Below are positions 8,228 through 18,338 of a DNA stretch of 32,455 nucleotides, piece after piece. Under the pieces are notes generated by a model. That model ran no database searches. It was not told where the DNA came from and saw only the letters and a list, made by a program, of their open reading frames with translations. Source of the DNA: Thiothrix nivea (GTDB taxonomy: Bacteria > Pseudomonadota > Gammaproteobacteria > Thiotrichales > Thiotrichaceae); NCBI GenBank assembly GCA_002746895.1, contig PDRT01000037.1:1-32455 (forward strand), read 5' to 3'. Position 1 is the stretch's first letter; each line of letters begins with the position of its first letter. The position numbers and the translations under genes are program-made.

Positions 8228-8458
8228 ATGACCTTAGGTAAACTTAGAGTGGGTGATCATGCCCGCATTAGTGGTTTTCAGAAACACGGTGGGGCTTATC
8301 GACGCAAGCTGCTGTCGATGGGGCTGACCCCCGGTGTTGAACTCAGCGTTACTCGCGTCGCGCCAATGGGCGACCCGGTGGAAATCAAGGTGCGTGGTTT
8401 TGCCCTGTCGGTACGTAAGGATGAGGCAGCGATGCTGTCCGTGGAGAAACTGTCATGA
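8228..8458 (+). CDS. feoA: FeoA family ferrous iron transport protein (second copy)
   Basis: ORF 8069..8458, real start ATG 8228: MTLGKLRVGDHARISGF…YRRKLLSMGLTPGVELSVTRVAPMGDPVEIKVRGFALSVRKDEA; overlaps feoB by 4 nt. Confidence 0.92.
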   Translation: MTLGKLRVGDHARISGFQKHGGAYRRKLLSMGLTPGVELSVTRVAPMGDPVEIKVRGFALSVRKDEAAMLSVEKLS

Positions 8459-10635
8459 CAACCCGTTATACCCTGGGTTTGGTCGGCAATCCCAACTGTG
8501 GCAAAACGACCCTGTTCAATGCCCTTACCGGCTCAAAACAACGTGTCGGCAACTGGCCGGGCGTCACTGTCGAGCGCAAGCTGGGTGAATATCATCTGGA
8601 TGATGTGAATTTTGAAGTAGTTGACCTGCCCGGCACTTATTCGCTGGATGTGATTGATAGTGAGATTTCACTGGATGAAAAAGTTGCCCGTGACTATGTC
8701 CACGCCAATGAAGCCGATTTGATCGTCAATATTGTTGATGCTTCCAATCTGGAACGCAACCTCTACCTCACCAGTCAATTGGCGGAGATGCGAGTGCCGC
8801 TGCTGGTGGTGCTGAATATGGTGGATGTGGCACAAGACAAAGGCATGAAAGTGGATGCAGAAGCCTTGTCACAGCAATTGGGCTGTCCGGTGATTCCGAT
8901 GGTTGCGTCCGAGGGTGAAGGGGTGGATGTGCTTAAACAGGCTATCCAGCAGGCTGTAACGGAGCGGTCGTACCCTAGTGTGCAAGTACATTATGACAGC
9001 GGACTGGAAAAAGCCGTTAACAGCCTCGGTGCACGACTGGAGGCGGCTGTCACTGCTACGGGTGTTGACCCGCGCTGGCTGGCTGTGCGCCTGCTGGAAG
9101 GCGATGGTTTGGCGAAACAGACTGCCGGGGCGGAGCTTAGTGCTGAAGCAGCACGGCTGGCGGAGCCCTTCGGTGAAGACATTGACATTATGGTGGCGGA
9201 TGCGCGTTATGGTTTGGCCAATCGTATTGCCAACACCACCGTTAAAATGACCGGTCAGGCCGGTAGTGATGTCACTGACCGTATTGATCGGGTGGTGTTG
9301 AATCGCATCATTGGTATTCCGATCTTTTTGTTGATGATGTACCTGATGTTCATGTTCACCATCAATATCGGGGGTGCGTTCATCGACTTTTTCGATATGG
9401 TGGCGAGTGCCATTTTTGTTGATGGTTTTGCCAGTGTACTGGGGGCGCTGGGTTCCCCTGAATGGCTGACGGTATTGCTGGCCAACGGTATCGGTGGCGG
9501 TATCCAGGTGGTGGCAACCTTTATCCCCATTATCGGTTTCCTGTTTCTGTTCCTGTCATTTCTGGAAGACTCCGGCTATATGGCACGCGCGGCGTTTGTT
9601 ATGGACAGATTTATGCGCTGGGTTGGCTTGCCGGGCAAATCGTTTGTGCCGCTGATTGTCGGCTTTGGCTGTAATGTACCTGCGATTATGGCGGCACGCA
9701 CCCTGGAACATCGTCGTGACCAGCTGATGACGATTGCAATGGCACCATTCATGTCCTGTGGGGCGCGGCTGCCGGTATATGTATTGTTTGCTGCCGCCTT
9801 CTTCCCTAGCCAGGCGCAGAATGTGGTGTTTGGCCTGTACCTGATCGGGATTGCGGTGGCGATACTGACCGGTCTGATGTTGAAACATTCCATTCTCAAG
9901 GGAGAAGCCACGCCATTTATTATGGAGTTGCCGCCGTATCATCTGCCGACCATTAAAGGGGTGCTGATCCACACCTGGTCGCGGTTGAAGAGTTTTATTT
10001 TCCGAGCGGGGTCAGTGATTGTACCGATGGTGCTGGTGCTGAACTTCCTGAATGCCTGGGGTACGGATGGCAGTTTCGGTAATGAGAATAGTGACCAGTC
10101 GGTACTTTCGGAAGTAGGGCGCACCATTGCACCGGCCTTCTCACCGATGGGACTGGATGAGGAAAACTGGCCCGCTGCCGTTGGTATCTTTACCGGTGTA
10201 CTGGCGAAAGAGGCTGTGGTCGGCACGCTGGATGCGGCTTATACCGCGCTGGCACAGCAAGAGGCTGCGGCTAACGGCGAAGTAGCGGAAGAAGAGAAAG
10301 CGTTCAGTCTGCTGGGCAGTCTGGGTGAGGCTGTGGCGACCATTCCAGCCAATCTGGCCGATTCACTGGGCACCTGGGCAGACCCGTTGGGTATCAGTGT
10401 CGGCGATGTCAGTGACCAGACGGCGGCGGCCGAGGAACAGGAAGTGTCCACCGGTACGTTTGGTGCCATGGCAGCAAGATTTGACGGTGCAGCGGGTGCG
10501 TTTGCCTACCTGCTGTTTATCCTGCTGTATTTCCCCTGTACGGCGGCGATTGCAGCCGTTTATCAGGAGTCCGGGGCACGCTGGGCGCTGTTTGTGGCGG
10601 TATGGGCATTTATAGTGCATAGTCTGATGGGTTGA
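8455..10635 (+). CDS. feoB: ferrous iron transporter FeoB
   Basis: G1 GNPNCGKTT, 'DLPGTYSL', 'NMVD', gate motifs, 'GFGCNVPAIMAARTLE', 'MAPFMSCGARLPVYVLFAAAFF'. Confidence 0.97.
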   Translation: MTTRYTLGLVGNPNCGKTTLFNALTGSKQRVGNWPGVTVERKLGEYHLDDVNFEVVDLPGTYSLDVIDSEISLDEKVARDYVHANEADLIVNIVDASNLERNLYLTSQLAEMRVPLLVVLNMVDVAQDKGMKVDAEALSQQLGCPVIPMVASEGEGVDVLKQAIQQAVTERSYPSVQVHYDSGLEKAVNSLGARLEAAVTATGVDPRWLAVRLLEGDGLAKQTAGAELSAEAARLAEPFGEDIDIMVADARYGLANRIANTTVKMTGQAGSDVTDRIDRVVLNRIIGIPIFLLMMYLMFMFTINIGGAFIDFFDMVASAIFVDGFASVLGALGSPEWLTVLLANGIGGGIQVVATFIPIIGFLFLFLSFLEDSGYMARAAFVMDRFMRWVGLPGKSFVPLIVGFGCNVPAIMAARTLEHRRDQLMTIAMAPFMSCGARLPVYVLFAAAFFPSQAQNVVFGLYLIGIAVAILTGLMLKHSILKGEATPFIMELPPYHLPTIKGVLIHTWSRLKSFIFRAGSVIVPMVLVLNFLNAWGTDGSFGNENSDQSVLSEVGRTIAPAFSPMGLDEENWPAAVGIFTGVLAKEAVVGTLDAAYTALAQQEAAANGEVAEEEKAFSLLGSLGEAVATIPANLADSLGTWADPLGISVGDVSDQTAAAEEQEVSTGTFGAMAARFDGAAGAFAYLLFILLYFPCTAAIAAVYQESGARWALFVAVWAFIVHSLMG

Positions 10636-10638
10636 TCA

Positions 10639-10679
10639 CAGAGGGTACAGCGTTTGCGTAACAGCTTCTGTGCCCTCTG
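10639..10679 (+). other. strong hairpin between feoB and feoC
   Basis: CAGAGGGTACAG (10639-10650) pairs with CTGTGCCCTCTG (10668-10679), 12 bp with one G·U. Confidence 0.65.
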
Positions 10680-10712
10680 GGGTTACAGCCTGTCTAACAG
10701 GAGGAGTCAACC

Positions 10713-10940
10713 ATGATGCTATCCAAAGTCAGCACTTATCTACGTGAACGTAAACGTGCCAGTGTGCAGGATATGTCCTATGCACTGGTAGTGACCCCGG
10801 ATGCACTGAAAGCCATGCTGGATACGCTGGAGCGCAAGGGCAAGGTGCGCCGCCTGCCTAGTGGCACAGCTTGTGGTGGTTGCTGTAAATGTGATCCGCA
10901 TACTATAGATATTTACGAGTGGGTTGATGCAGCAGGCTAG
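10713..10940 (+). CDS. feoC: FeoC-like small winged-helix protein
   Basis: 75 aa directly after feoB; 'MLSKVSTYLRERKRASVQDMSYALVVTPDALKAMLDTLERKGKVRRL' plus Cys cluster CGGCCKC; RBS AGGAGG. Confidence 0.88.
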   Translation: MMLSKVSTYLRERKRASVQDMSYALVVTPDALKAMLDTLERKGKVRRLPSGTACGGCCKCDPHTIDIYEWVDAAG

Positions 10941-11003
10941 GGCCTTTTCACCAGATGAGAAACCCGGCCATCGATAATTTTTTGTCGTGTTCAGAGGATT
11001 AAT

Positions 11004-12314
11004 TTACAGTATCCCGCTGCGTTTAATGTCCAGATAGCGGTTAATCAGCCCGGTGGATAACTGTGCCGGTGCGGTATCCAGGCTCAGTACACCACTGGCA
11101 CGGATTTTTTCCAGTGTCTGCTGGCGTAAGGATAAATAGTGTTCAGTGGCCGCATACTGCAATGCATCTTCCAGATTATCCACCCCGGCTGTCAGTTGTT
11201 GATCCAGTGCCAGTTCGCGCATGCTGGCAAAAAGCAGTAGATGACGCTGACGCAACAGGTGCAGTGCAGGCATGAGTTCATCGGTGTCTTCATCACGCAG
11301 ATTGCTCAGTACAATAATCAGGGCGCGTTTTTTCTGGTGCACCAGTAACTCGGTGGCCGCCTGTGTAAAGTCCGGTGCCTGATGTCCGGCCTGTAAATCA
11401 TACAGCGCATTCAGCAACTGATTCAGGCTGTGCTGGCCCTTATGAGGTGGCAGCCAGCGTTGTTCGGTGTTACCGAAGGTGGCAAGGCCGACGGCATCGC
11501 CCTGCTTCAGTGCTACATGCGACAGCAGCAGAATGGCATTCAGGGTATGATCAAAGTGTGAGAGTTCATCATCCTTGGCCTGCATACGGTGGCTGCAATC
11601 CAGCAGGAAAATGATCTCCTGGTCACGCTCATCCTGATATTCACGCGCCACCGGCTTTTGCATCCGTGCCGTGGCTTTCCAGTCGATCTGGCGCAGACTG
11701 TCGCCGACCCGGTATTCACGCAGCTGATGAAAATCCTGACCTTCGCCACGCCGTCGCCGTTTCATAATGCCGAGGTGACTAAGATGGTTATCGGTGGCCA
11801 GCAAGGCATATTGCGCGATGGCAGCGAAGTTGGGATATACCCGCACCGTTGAGCGGACGGCAAGTTTGACATCCCGCCACCACAGGCCCAGCGGTGACAA
11901 TACCCGGAATTGTACGGTAGTAAACTGCATCAGTCCGCGCTGTAACGGTCTGGCCCGATAGATGGTTTCCGCCCGTTCGCCACCGCGCAGGTGTACGGTG
12001 AGCGGCATGCCCTGAATGGCAAAACTGTCCGGGACATGATCATATAATTTAATCGTCAGTCGGTGTCGTCCTTCGTTATGCGTAATCAGTTTGATGGTGG
12101 CACGCACACCCAGCGATAAGGATTCCGGCAGTTGGCGTTCAATGCGCAGTTCAGGTTTGCGCAACACCAGCAGGGCATCAAAAACCAGCAGCAGTACCGT
12201 GGCCGCCATATAGGCATACCAGACCATCGTCAGGCTTGGGAAAATACTGACCAGTAAAGCAGGCAGCAGGGTGAATGCCAGCAGATAAAAACTGCGCCGT
12301 GCCGGTAAAATCAT
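11004..12314 (-). CDS. DUF58 domain-containing protein
   Basis: 'GEGQDFHQLREYRVGDSLRQIDWKATARMQKPVAREYQDERDQEIIFLLDCSHRM' is the DUF58 core; two N-terminal TM segments. Confidence 0.95.
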   Translation of the reverse strand: MILPARRSFYLLAFTLLPALLVSIFPSLTMVWYAYMAATVLLLVFDALLVLRKPELRIERQLPESLSLGVRATIKLITHNEGRHRLTIKLYDHVPDSFAIQGMPLTVHLRGGERAETIYRARPLQRGLMQFTTVQFRVLSPLGLWWRDVKLAVRSTVRVYPNFAAIAQYALLATDNHLSHLGIMKRRRRGEGQDFHQLREYRVGDSLRQIDWKATARMQKPVAREYQDERDQEIIFLLDCSHRMQAKDDELSHFDHTLNAILLLSHVALKQGDAVGLATFGNTEQRWLPPHKGQHSLNQLLNALYDLQAGHQAPDFTQAATELLVHQKKRALIIVLSNLRDEDTDELMPALHLLRQRHLLLFASMRELALDQQLTAGVDNLEDALQYAATEHYLSLRQQTLEKIRASGVLSLDTAPAQLSTGLINRYLDIKRSGIL

Positions 12315-13309
12315 TGCCGCGGTGCTTCAGTTTTTTCCAGAATGGCATTCAGCACATAGTCGGTATTATAGCCTTCCAGCTCCATTTCCGGAGCCAGCGA
12401 CACCCGGTGGCGCAGAACCGGTAGCGCAACCTGCTTAATATCATCGGGGTGAACATAATCACGCTGTTCCAGCAGGGCATGGGCACGGGCTGCACGGATC
12501 AGGGCGATACTGCCACGCGGCCCTGCCCCGAAACGTAAACCCTGTCCCTCGCGGGTGGCACGGGTAATGCGCACTGCATAATCGGTGACGCTGTCATCCA
12601 CAGCAATGTCGGCAGTGACCTGTTGCATGGCGATAACCGTCTGCGGGTTAATAACGGCCTGTAGACTCTCCAGATTAAATCCGGCACCAACCTGCTGGCG
12701 GGTGACGGCATCCACCAACGCGGTTTCCTCAGAATGATCCGGATAATCAATATATATTTTCATCAGGAAGCGATCCAGTTGTGCTTCCGGCAGCGGATAA
12801 GTACCTTCCTGCTCCAGCGGGTTTTGTGTTGCCAGCGCCATAAAGGGTAGGGGGACAGGGTGCGGTTCGCCTTCAATAGTGACCTGCTGTTCCTGCATCA
12901 CTTCCAGCAGTGCGGACTGGGTTTTGGCTGGCGCACGGTTGACTTCATCCGCCAGCAGCAGGTTGGTGAACACCGGGCCTTTGCGCACCTGAAAACTCTG
13001 ATTTTGCAGGTCGAACAATACATGACCACTAATATCTGCGGGCATCAGATCCGGCGTGAACTGAATCCGTGCAAATTTTCCACTGATGGTTTTGGCCAGT
13101 GCCCGTACCAGCAGGGTTTTACCCAGCCCCGGTACTCCTTCAATCAGCACATGGCCACCCGCCAGTAAGGCGATCAGGGTTTCACGCACCACGGTCTGCT
13201 GGCCGATCATCGCCTTACCGATTTCCAGAGTAATACTTGTCGCCAGTTTCCCAGCCTGTTCCAGGCCAAGAGCGATATCAGCGGGATTTGTGCGGGTCTG
13301 TTCATTCAT
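12311..13309 (-). CDS. MoxR family AAA+ ATPase
   Basis: Walker A 'GVPGLGKTLL', Walker B 'LLADEVNRAPAKTQSALLEVMQEQQVTIEG', 'ATQNPLEQEGTYPLPEAQLDRF'. Confidence 0.97.
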   Translation of the reverse strand: MNEQTRTNPADIALGLEQAGKLATSITLEIGKAMIGQQTVVRETLIALLAGGHVLIEGVPGLGKTLLVRALAKTISGKFARIQFTPDLMPADISGHVLFDLQNQSFQVRKGPVFTNLLLADEVNRAPAKTQSALLEVMQEQQVTIEGEPHPVPLPFMALATQNPLEQEGTYPLPEAQLDRFLMKIYIDYPDHSEETALVDAVTRQQVGAGFNLESLQAVINPQTVIAMQQVTADIAVDDSVTDYAVRITRATREGQGLRFGAGPRGSIALIRAARAHALLEQRDYVHPDDIKQVALPVLRHRVSLAPEMELEGYNTDYVLNAILEKTEAPRQ

Positions 13310-14475
13310 GCGTGATTCCTGAGGCGATGCGCCAGTTGGGTCAGCCGGATAAAACCGGATTCATTCAGTCGGTCAGCTGTCAGCAGCTGTTGTAAGGGCT
13401 TCAGATCCCGTTCCGGCCAGCCCAGCAGCGTGGCCAGAGCGGTTTGTTGTTCAGCCTGCGACATCAATTGCCAGCCCGGAATACGTCGCTGGGAATACTG
13501 CTGAACGCTGTGTTGTAATGCGGAGCAGAGCTGTTCCGGGCCGCGTTGCTGTTTTTTCCATAGAAACTGGCCGCTGGCCGTAATGTGATCCATGATCCGG
13601 CGGCGCTGTGGAGCCGGTTCCGGGATTAAAGCCCCGAAGCGCGGCATGAAAGCCCAGAAACTAAACAGGATCAATAAAGCCAGTACGGCTAACAACGGCC
13701 CGGCATGACGGAATAACAGGATAAACAGGTGCGGTAAGGTGTCCTGGTGGATCAGCCAGACCTGTTTGAAATCCGGGTTGTGGCTGTGCAGCAGATACCA
13801 GAAAAAACGGCCATGCTCAGCGGTATCCAGTGCCGAGTTCTCAATCATTTCCAGGGTTGCTGCCATGCTCACCAAACCGTTGCCATAAGGCTGCTGAATC
13901 AGCCAGCTTTGCCCATCCAGTCGGTAGTGACGGGCATCGTCAGTCTCACTGTGCAGGCTGTTAAAAAAGTCCGGTTCAACAGCGACCGATTCTGAACTAT
14001 TGGCTAATTGTACCTGAATTGGTAATTCGTCTTCATCGGGTATCTGGTGCTCACCAATGTCAATACCCAGCCGGGTTTGCAGCAGATCGCGATCTTCGGT
14101 TTCAGCAAAATCTTCAGCTTCCAGTTCTGCTTCGCTTTCCACGTCCACTCTGGCGCGAGTGATCAGGTGTCCACCACGACTTACCCAGTCCAGCAGCTCG
14201 TCCACTTTTTCGGCAGACAGGCTGAAACGCTCGGTATTCAGAACAATCACCGTATCGGTTTCCGGCAGATTGACCAGCCCGTCATGACGTTCCGCAGGAA
14301 TGCCCATGCGCTTGCTGAACAGGCGGGCGGCAAACAGCGGATTATGACGTGCCTCGCCTTTATAACCGGTGTATTCTTCCAGTGTCTGTAGTTCAAAATT
14401 ATTTAAAAACCACATTGTGCCACCACCCACCAGCGCGATAGCAAACGCGGCATATAACAGCGGCTGTAGTCTCAT
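13306..14475 (-). CDS. DUF4350 domain-containing membrane protein
   Basis: N-terminal TM; 'HNPLFAARLFSKRMGIPAE…VIVLNTERFSLSAEKVDELLDWVSRGGHLI'; syntenic with MoxR/DUF58. Confidence 0.85.
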   Translation of the reverse strand: MRLQPLLYAAFAIALVGGGTMWFLNNFELQTLEEYTGYKGEARHNPLFAARLFSKRMGIPAERHDGLVNLPETDTVIVLNTERFSLSAEKVDELLDWVSRGGHLITRARVDVESEAELEAEDFAETEDRDLLQTRLGIDIGEHQIPDEDELPIQVQLANSSESVAVEPDFFNSLHSETDDARHYRLDGQSWLIQQPYGNGLVSMAATLEMIENSALDTAEHGRFFWYLLHSHNPDFKQVWLIHQDTLPHLFILLFRHAGPLLAVLALLILFSFWAFMPRFGALIPEPAPQRRRIMDHITASGQFLWKKQQRGPEQLCSALQHSVQQYSQRRIPGWQLMSQAEQQTALATLLGWPERDLKPLQQLLTADRLNESGFIRLTQLAHRLRNHA

Positions 14476-16037
14476 GCTGCCTCCGTCTGTCCGGTGCCTG
14501 GTTCAGGGGCAGGTGTGGTTGCCGTCTGTACTGCCGCAAATGGCTCCCAACCGTTAAACAACTGTTCAGCGGTTGCATCGGCAGGCAGGCGATGGGCATA
14601 GGCCACCGAACGCCAGGCAGCGGTCATCTCCCGCAACCAGACAAAGCGTGGTGCCGGTAATACCGGGCGGGCCAGTTGCAGAATATCGCCTTCGGTATGA
14701 CTGTCGGCAATCGTCAGCGCATCATGACGGGTCAGCTGCATCAGTGCGCCGCGATACAACAGGCTGAGTGCGGCACGATGCTCACCCTGTTGCCAGTGCC
14801 GTCGGGCGGCTGCGGCAATATCATCCGGCAGTGATTCCGGGCGGATGTCCATGCCGAATAATACGTCAGGTTTTTCCGTCGTTACCTGGCTTCGTGACAC
14901 CGGCTTGAGCATCTCCAGAATGCGCCGACGATAGATAAAAGCCAGCAATAGCGCAACCATCACCGCTGCCCACAGCAGTATTTTCAGGATATGGGAGATC
15001 AGCTGAATGATATGTTCATCCAGCTCGAAACGATCATCCGTTTTGTTTTTGTCACGTGGCATCCAGGTGGTGATCTGTCGCCGTCCATTCAGCTCATCCA
15101 CCGCCATGACGGCTTCCAGCACCGTCTCGCTTTGTTCCACTGACAGACGTTGCGGGCTGAGTATTTCGTCTTCTTCAGCCGCCTGTAGGGGTGCCGGTTG
15201 CAGCATCACCAGCGCAATACAGGCGGTGATGAACAGGGTGAGTATGGGGGCCGGTGCACGGTGTCTGGTGGTCTGTTTCTGTAATCGTTTGCCAAGACTT
15301 CTGAAAGCCAGTTCAATATCCCAGGCTTCCAGGCGGGTGCGCCGGTTCAGATACAGGGTGAATCCGGCCGCCACAAAAAACGGCTCAATAATAATAATGG
15401 CTATCACCTGTGTAATGATGTCTGCCAGTGATAACAGGTATTCCATGTCGGAACCGCTGGTATTGGTGAAAAGAGCTTTCCAGTGTTCCCAGACCTGGCC
15501 GGTGGGGTCGAACAGCAATACCAGTGCCAGCAGTGAGAATATAACAATGATTTCCAGTAAACGACAGCTGATGGTGAGTGCCACCGCCTGACTGTGGCCC
15601 TGTAGATAAATCAGTTCCTTGCGCTCTTTCAGGGTCGTACCGCGCAGGCCTTCCAGTTGCCATAATGGCAGGTTGTAGCTGCGTGAGAAGGAAAAGCGCC
15701 GCCAGGTCAGGGCGCTGAATAAACCGGTATTTTTCATCAGGCCGGGCAGGGCGGAAAAGGTTTCCGCACTGCTGGGGTGTTCGGCAAACAGATTACGGCT
15801 CAGCATATACAGCAACAGCCGGTCATAGAGCGGCTTCAGCCACCACAACAGGATACCGGCAATAAAAATATAATCTTCCGGTATGACGAACAGCAATCCG
15901 GCAGTCAGTGGCAGTATCAGCAATAACCAGGCAGGCAGAATATGCCGCCAGGTATGCTGTATCAGCCGGAAGCCCATATCAATGGCTTCCCATTCCGAGC
16001 GTTGCCGCACCTGATAAATAATCTGATCCGGGCTCAT
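14472..16037 (-). CDS. DUF4129 domain-containing membrane protein
   Basis: Multiple TM segments; C-terminal 'AAARRHWQQGEHRAALSLLYRGALMQLTRHDALTIADSHTEGDILQLAR'. Confidence 0.85.
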   Translation of the reverse strand: MSPDQIIYQVRQRSEWEAIDMGFRLIQHTWRHILPAWLLLILPLTAGLLFVIPEDYIFIAGILLWWLKPLYDRLLLYMLSRNLFAEHPSSAETFSALPGLMKNTGLFSALTWRRFSFSRSYNLPLWQLEGLRGTTLKERKELIYLQGHSQAVALTISCRLLEIIVIFSLLALVLLFDPTGQVWEHWKALFTNTSGSDMEYLLSLADIITQVIAIIIIEPFFVAAGFTLYLNRRTRLEAWDIELAFRSLGKRLQKQTTRHRAPAPILTLFITACIALVMLQPAPLQAAEEDEILSPQRLSVEQSETVLEAVMAVDELNGRRQITTWMPRDKNKTDDRFELDEHIIQLISHILKILLWAAVMVALLLAFIYRRRILEMLKPVSRSQVTTEKPDVLFGMDIRPESLPDDIAAAARRHWQQGEHRAALSLLYRGALMQLTRHDALTIADSHTEGDILQLARPVLPAPRFVWLREMTAAWRSVAYAHRLPADATAEQLFNGWEPFAAVQTATTPAPEPGTGQTEAA

Positions 16038-17041
16038 GTGCCACTCCGGCCGACACGGGTAAAATAGGTCAGTACCAGTGTCCAGAGTATCAGCCCGGTA
16101 GCATACTTCATCGTCACCGGAATTGTCGCCAGTGAAGACCAGAATGCCTCGACAAAGGCCGCCATAATAAACAGGGTCGCCGCGCCATAGATAATGCGGA
16201 TGGCAATCTTGCTGTTATTCAGTAGTGTCAGACGGCGTGATTGTCGCCCCGGCATCAGTAGAGCCTGCGCCAGCTTGAAACCGGCTGCACCGGACAGCGC
16301 AATCGCCGTCAGCTCAAAGGCACTGTGGCCGCTGACAAAGCCCCAGAAGGTTTCGATGTATCCGATATGCGTCAGGTGCCCCGCTGCCGCGCCAATGACC
16401 AGGCCGTTGTACAGCAGAAAAAAGACACTGCCCAGACCGTACAGCAGGCCACCGGCAAACACCTGAAAGCCAATGCCGGTATTATTGCGGATATAAAAAC
16501 CAAACATCATGACATCACTGTCGGCTTCCCGCAGGCGCCCGAATCGTGAATGCTGTTCCGGGTCATACATCTGCTCCATCTGTGCGACCTGTTCACCTGA
16601 CATCACCGTGTAGGCCAGTTCGGGTTCAATCTGAATCGCGGCGATCATGGTGAAGAAGCTGCCGAAAAACAGCAGTGCAGACAGGGCGACGACTTTCCAC
16701 TCCTGACGTACCAGTTGTGGCAGGCCGCGCAGAAAAAACTCGGCAACAGGATGCCAGAAATGCATACGACTGGCATACAGTTGATGGTGGCCGCGAATCA
16801 CCAGCTGGTTCAGCCGCTCAATCAGTAACGGGCTGTACATGCGTGACTGGGCCAGCGCCAGATGGTGACACAGCTGCCGGTAGGCCGAGGGGAAATCAAG
16901 CTCATCGCTGATTTCCTGAGAGGCATCAGACGAAGTCTGAACCTTTTTTTGCTGTTTAGGCGGTGTCTGTTGCCTGTCCAGCCAGGCTTCCAGCAATTGC
17001 CACAGGCGTTCATTTTGCTCGACAAATTGTGACTGTTTCAT
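16034..17041 (-). CDS. SpoIIM-family (stage II sporulation protein M) membrane protein
   Basis: 'NNTGIGFQVFAGGLLYGLGSVFFLLYNGLVIGAAAGHLTHIGYIETFWGFVSGHSAFELTAIALSGAAGF'. Confidence 0.92.
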   Translation of the reverse strand: MKQSQFVEQNERLWQLLEAWLDRQQTPPKQQKKVQTSSDASQEISDELDFPSAYRQLCHHLALAQSRMYSPLLIERLNQLVIRGHHQLYASRMHFWHPVAEFFLRGLPQLVRQEWKVVALSALLFFGSFFTMIAAIQIEPELAYTVMSGEQVAQMEQMYDPEQHSRFGRLREADSDVMMFGFYIRNNTGIGFQVFAGGLLYGLGSVFFLLYNGLVIGAAAGHLTHIGYIETFWGFVSGHSAFELTAIALSGAAGFKLAQALLMPGRQSRRLTLLNNSKIAIRIIYGAATLFIMAAFVEAFWSSLATIPVTMKYATGLILWTLVLTYFTRVGRSGT

Positions 17042-17721
17042 ACTTTTCGTCCGGCCAGCCAGCTGGCAATACCACGGATATACCCGGCGGCATCAGTTTG
17101 ATGGGTCACCAGAGGTCCGCTCATGGCGGCCAGTTCCTGTTGTCTCTCATCGGTCAGGGTGCGGCGGCGCTGGGCGAACAGGATAATCGATTGCTGCTCG
17201 GCCAGTGTCAGATTGACACCGGGATGTTGCACCGGGTCATCAAGGTCATGTATCGCCATATTAGCCGGTGCCCTGTGCAGAACCACCGTGTTGGCAGCCA
17301 GATCACCCAGTCGTTGAAACCGCCGGGTCATTAGTGTGCTGGCCAGACCAAAGCCATACAGAAACGGCAAGAAATCCACGACCCGTAATAAGTTACGCAC
17401 AATGGAGGCGGTCAGCGTAACCGGGCTGGCATCCAGTTGGGCAACATAAATCTGCAACAGTTTTTTCCCCGGTGTCTGTCCTTCATGACGCAGCTCAAAC
17501 CAGACCGGGTAAAACCATTCCAGCAGGAACACCAGAATCATCGCCAGCCCCAACCCCATCTTGCCCATAAATGTCAGTAGCACAAAAATGAACAGACTGA
17601 TTGCCGAGCGGATAGCAAGATCGGTCAGCCAGGCCAGCGTGCGCGGAATCGGCCCGGCAGGGGAAAGCTCCAGTGCGATGCCTTCAGGTGTATTGACGGT
17701 GTAGGTAGTATCAAGACGCAT
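17038..17721 (-). CDS. RDD family membrane protein
   Basis: 'RTLAWLTDLAIRSAI', 'EGQTPGKKLLQIYV', 'RFQRLGDLAANTVVLHR'. Confidence 0.9.
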   Translation of the reverse strand: MRLDTTYTVNTPEGIALELSPAGPIPRTLAWLTDLAIRSAISLFIFVLLTFMGKMGLGLAMILVFLLEWFYPVWFELRHEGQTPGKKLLQIYVAQLDASPVTLTASIVRNLLRVVDFLPFLYGFGLASTLMTRRFQRLGDLAANTVVLHRAPANMAIHDLDDPVQHPGVNLTLAEQQSIILFAQRRRTLTDERQQELAAMSGPLVTHQTDAAGYIRGIASWLAGRKV

Positions 17722-17828
17722 AGAAACCTTGAGTTAGGTAGCTGATTTCCTGTTTGTTATTTATTGCGCAAAGCATGAATTGCCGCAGCGGGCTTGTCAA
17801 CCGGAAACCGATGAGTTTGGCGGTCAGC

Positions 17829-18338
17829 TTAAATTTGTGTTGCCTGTCCTGTCGTGCCGAAATAGCCATTATTGCAGTAGCCCAGCCCATGCGAAGGACC
17901 CGATAACTGAAACTCATCAATCTGGCCGATCAGGATAATGTGATCACCGGCCTCCACCCGTTGATACACATGACAGGAAAAGGTCGCCACGACATCCTTC
18001 AGCAGCGGGCAGCCCTGTTTATCCGCATGCCACTTCATCTGTGCGAAGCGCTCACCGCTCCTGGTGGCAAAGGTGTTGGCGATATCCTGTTGATGCTCCG
18101 ATAAGATATTGACCGCGAAATGCTCGCACTGATTAAATACTTCAAACAGATTCATGTTTTTACCCGGACAGACCAGCAATAAGGGTGGCTCAAGCGAGAC
18201 CGAGGTAAATGAGTTAGCGGTAAAACCCACGGGCTTATTCTGACTGTCCAGCGCAGTGACTACAGTGACTCCGGTCATAAAGGTGCTGAAAGCCTGGCGC
18301 AGTTTGCCGGAATCGGGGTGATGGGTGGTTGCAGTCAT
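17829..18338 (-). CDS. flavin reductase family protein
   Basis: 'LRQAFSTFMTGVTVVTALDSQNKPVGFTANSFTSVSLEPPLLLVCPGKN…FAVNILSEHQQDIANTFA'. Confidence 0.92.
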   Translation of the reverse strand: MTATTHHPDSGKLRQAFSTFMTGVTVVTALDSQNKPVGFTANSFTSVSLEPPLLLVCPGKNMNLFEVFNQCEHFAVNILSEHQQDIANTFATRSGERFAQMKWHADKQGCPLLKDVVATFSCHVYQRVEAGDHIILIGQIDEFQLSGPSHGLGYCNNGYFGTTGQATQI

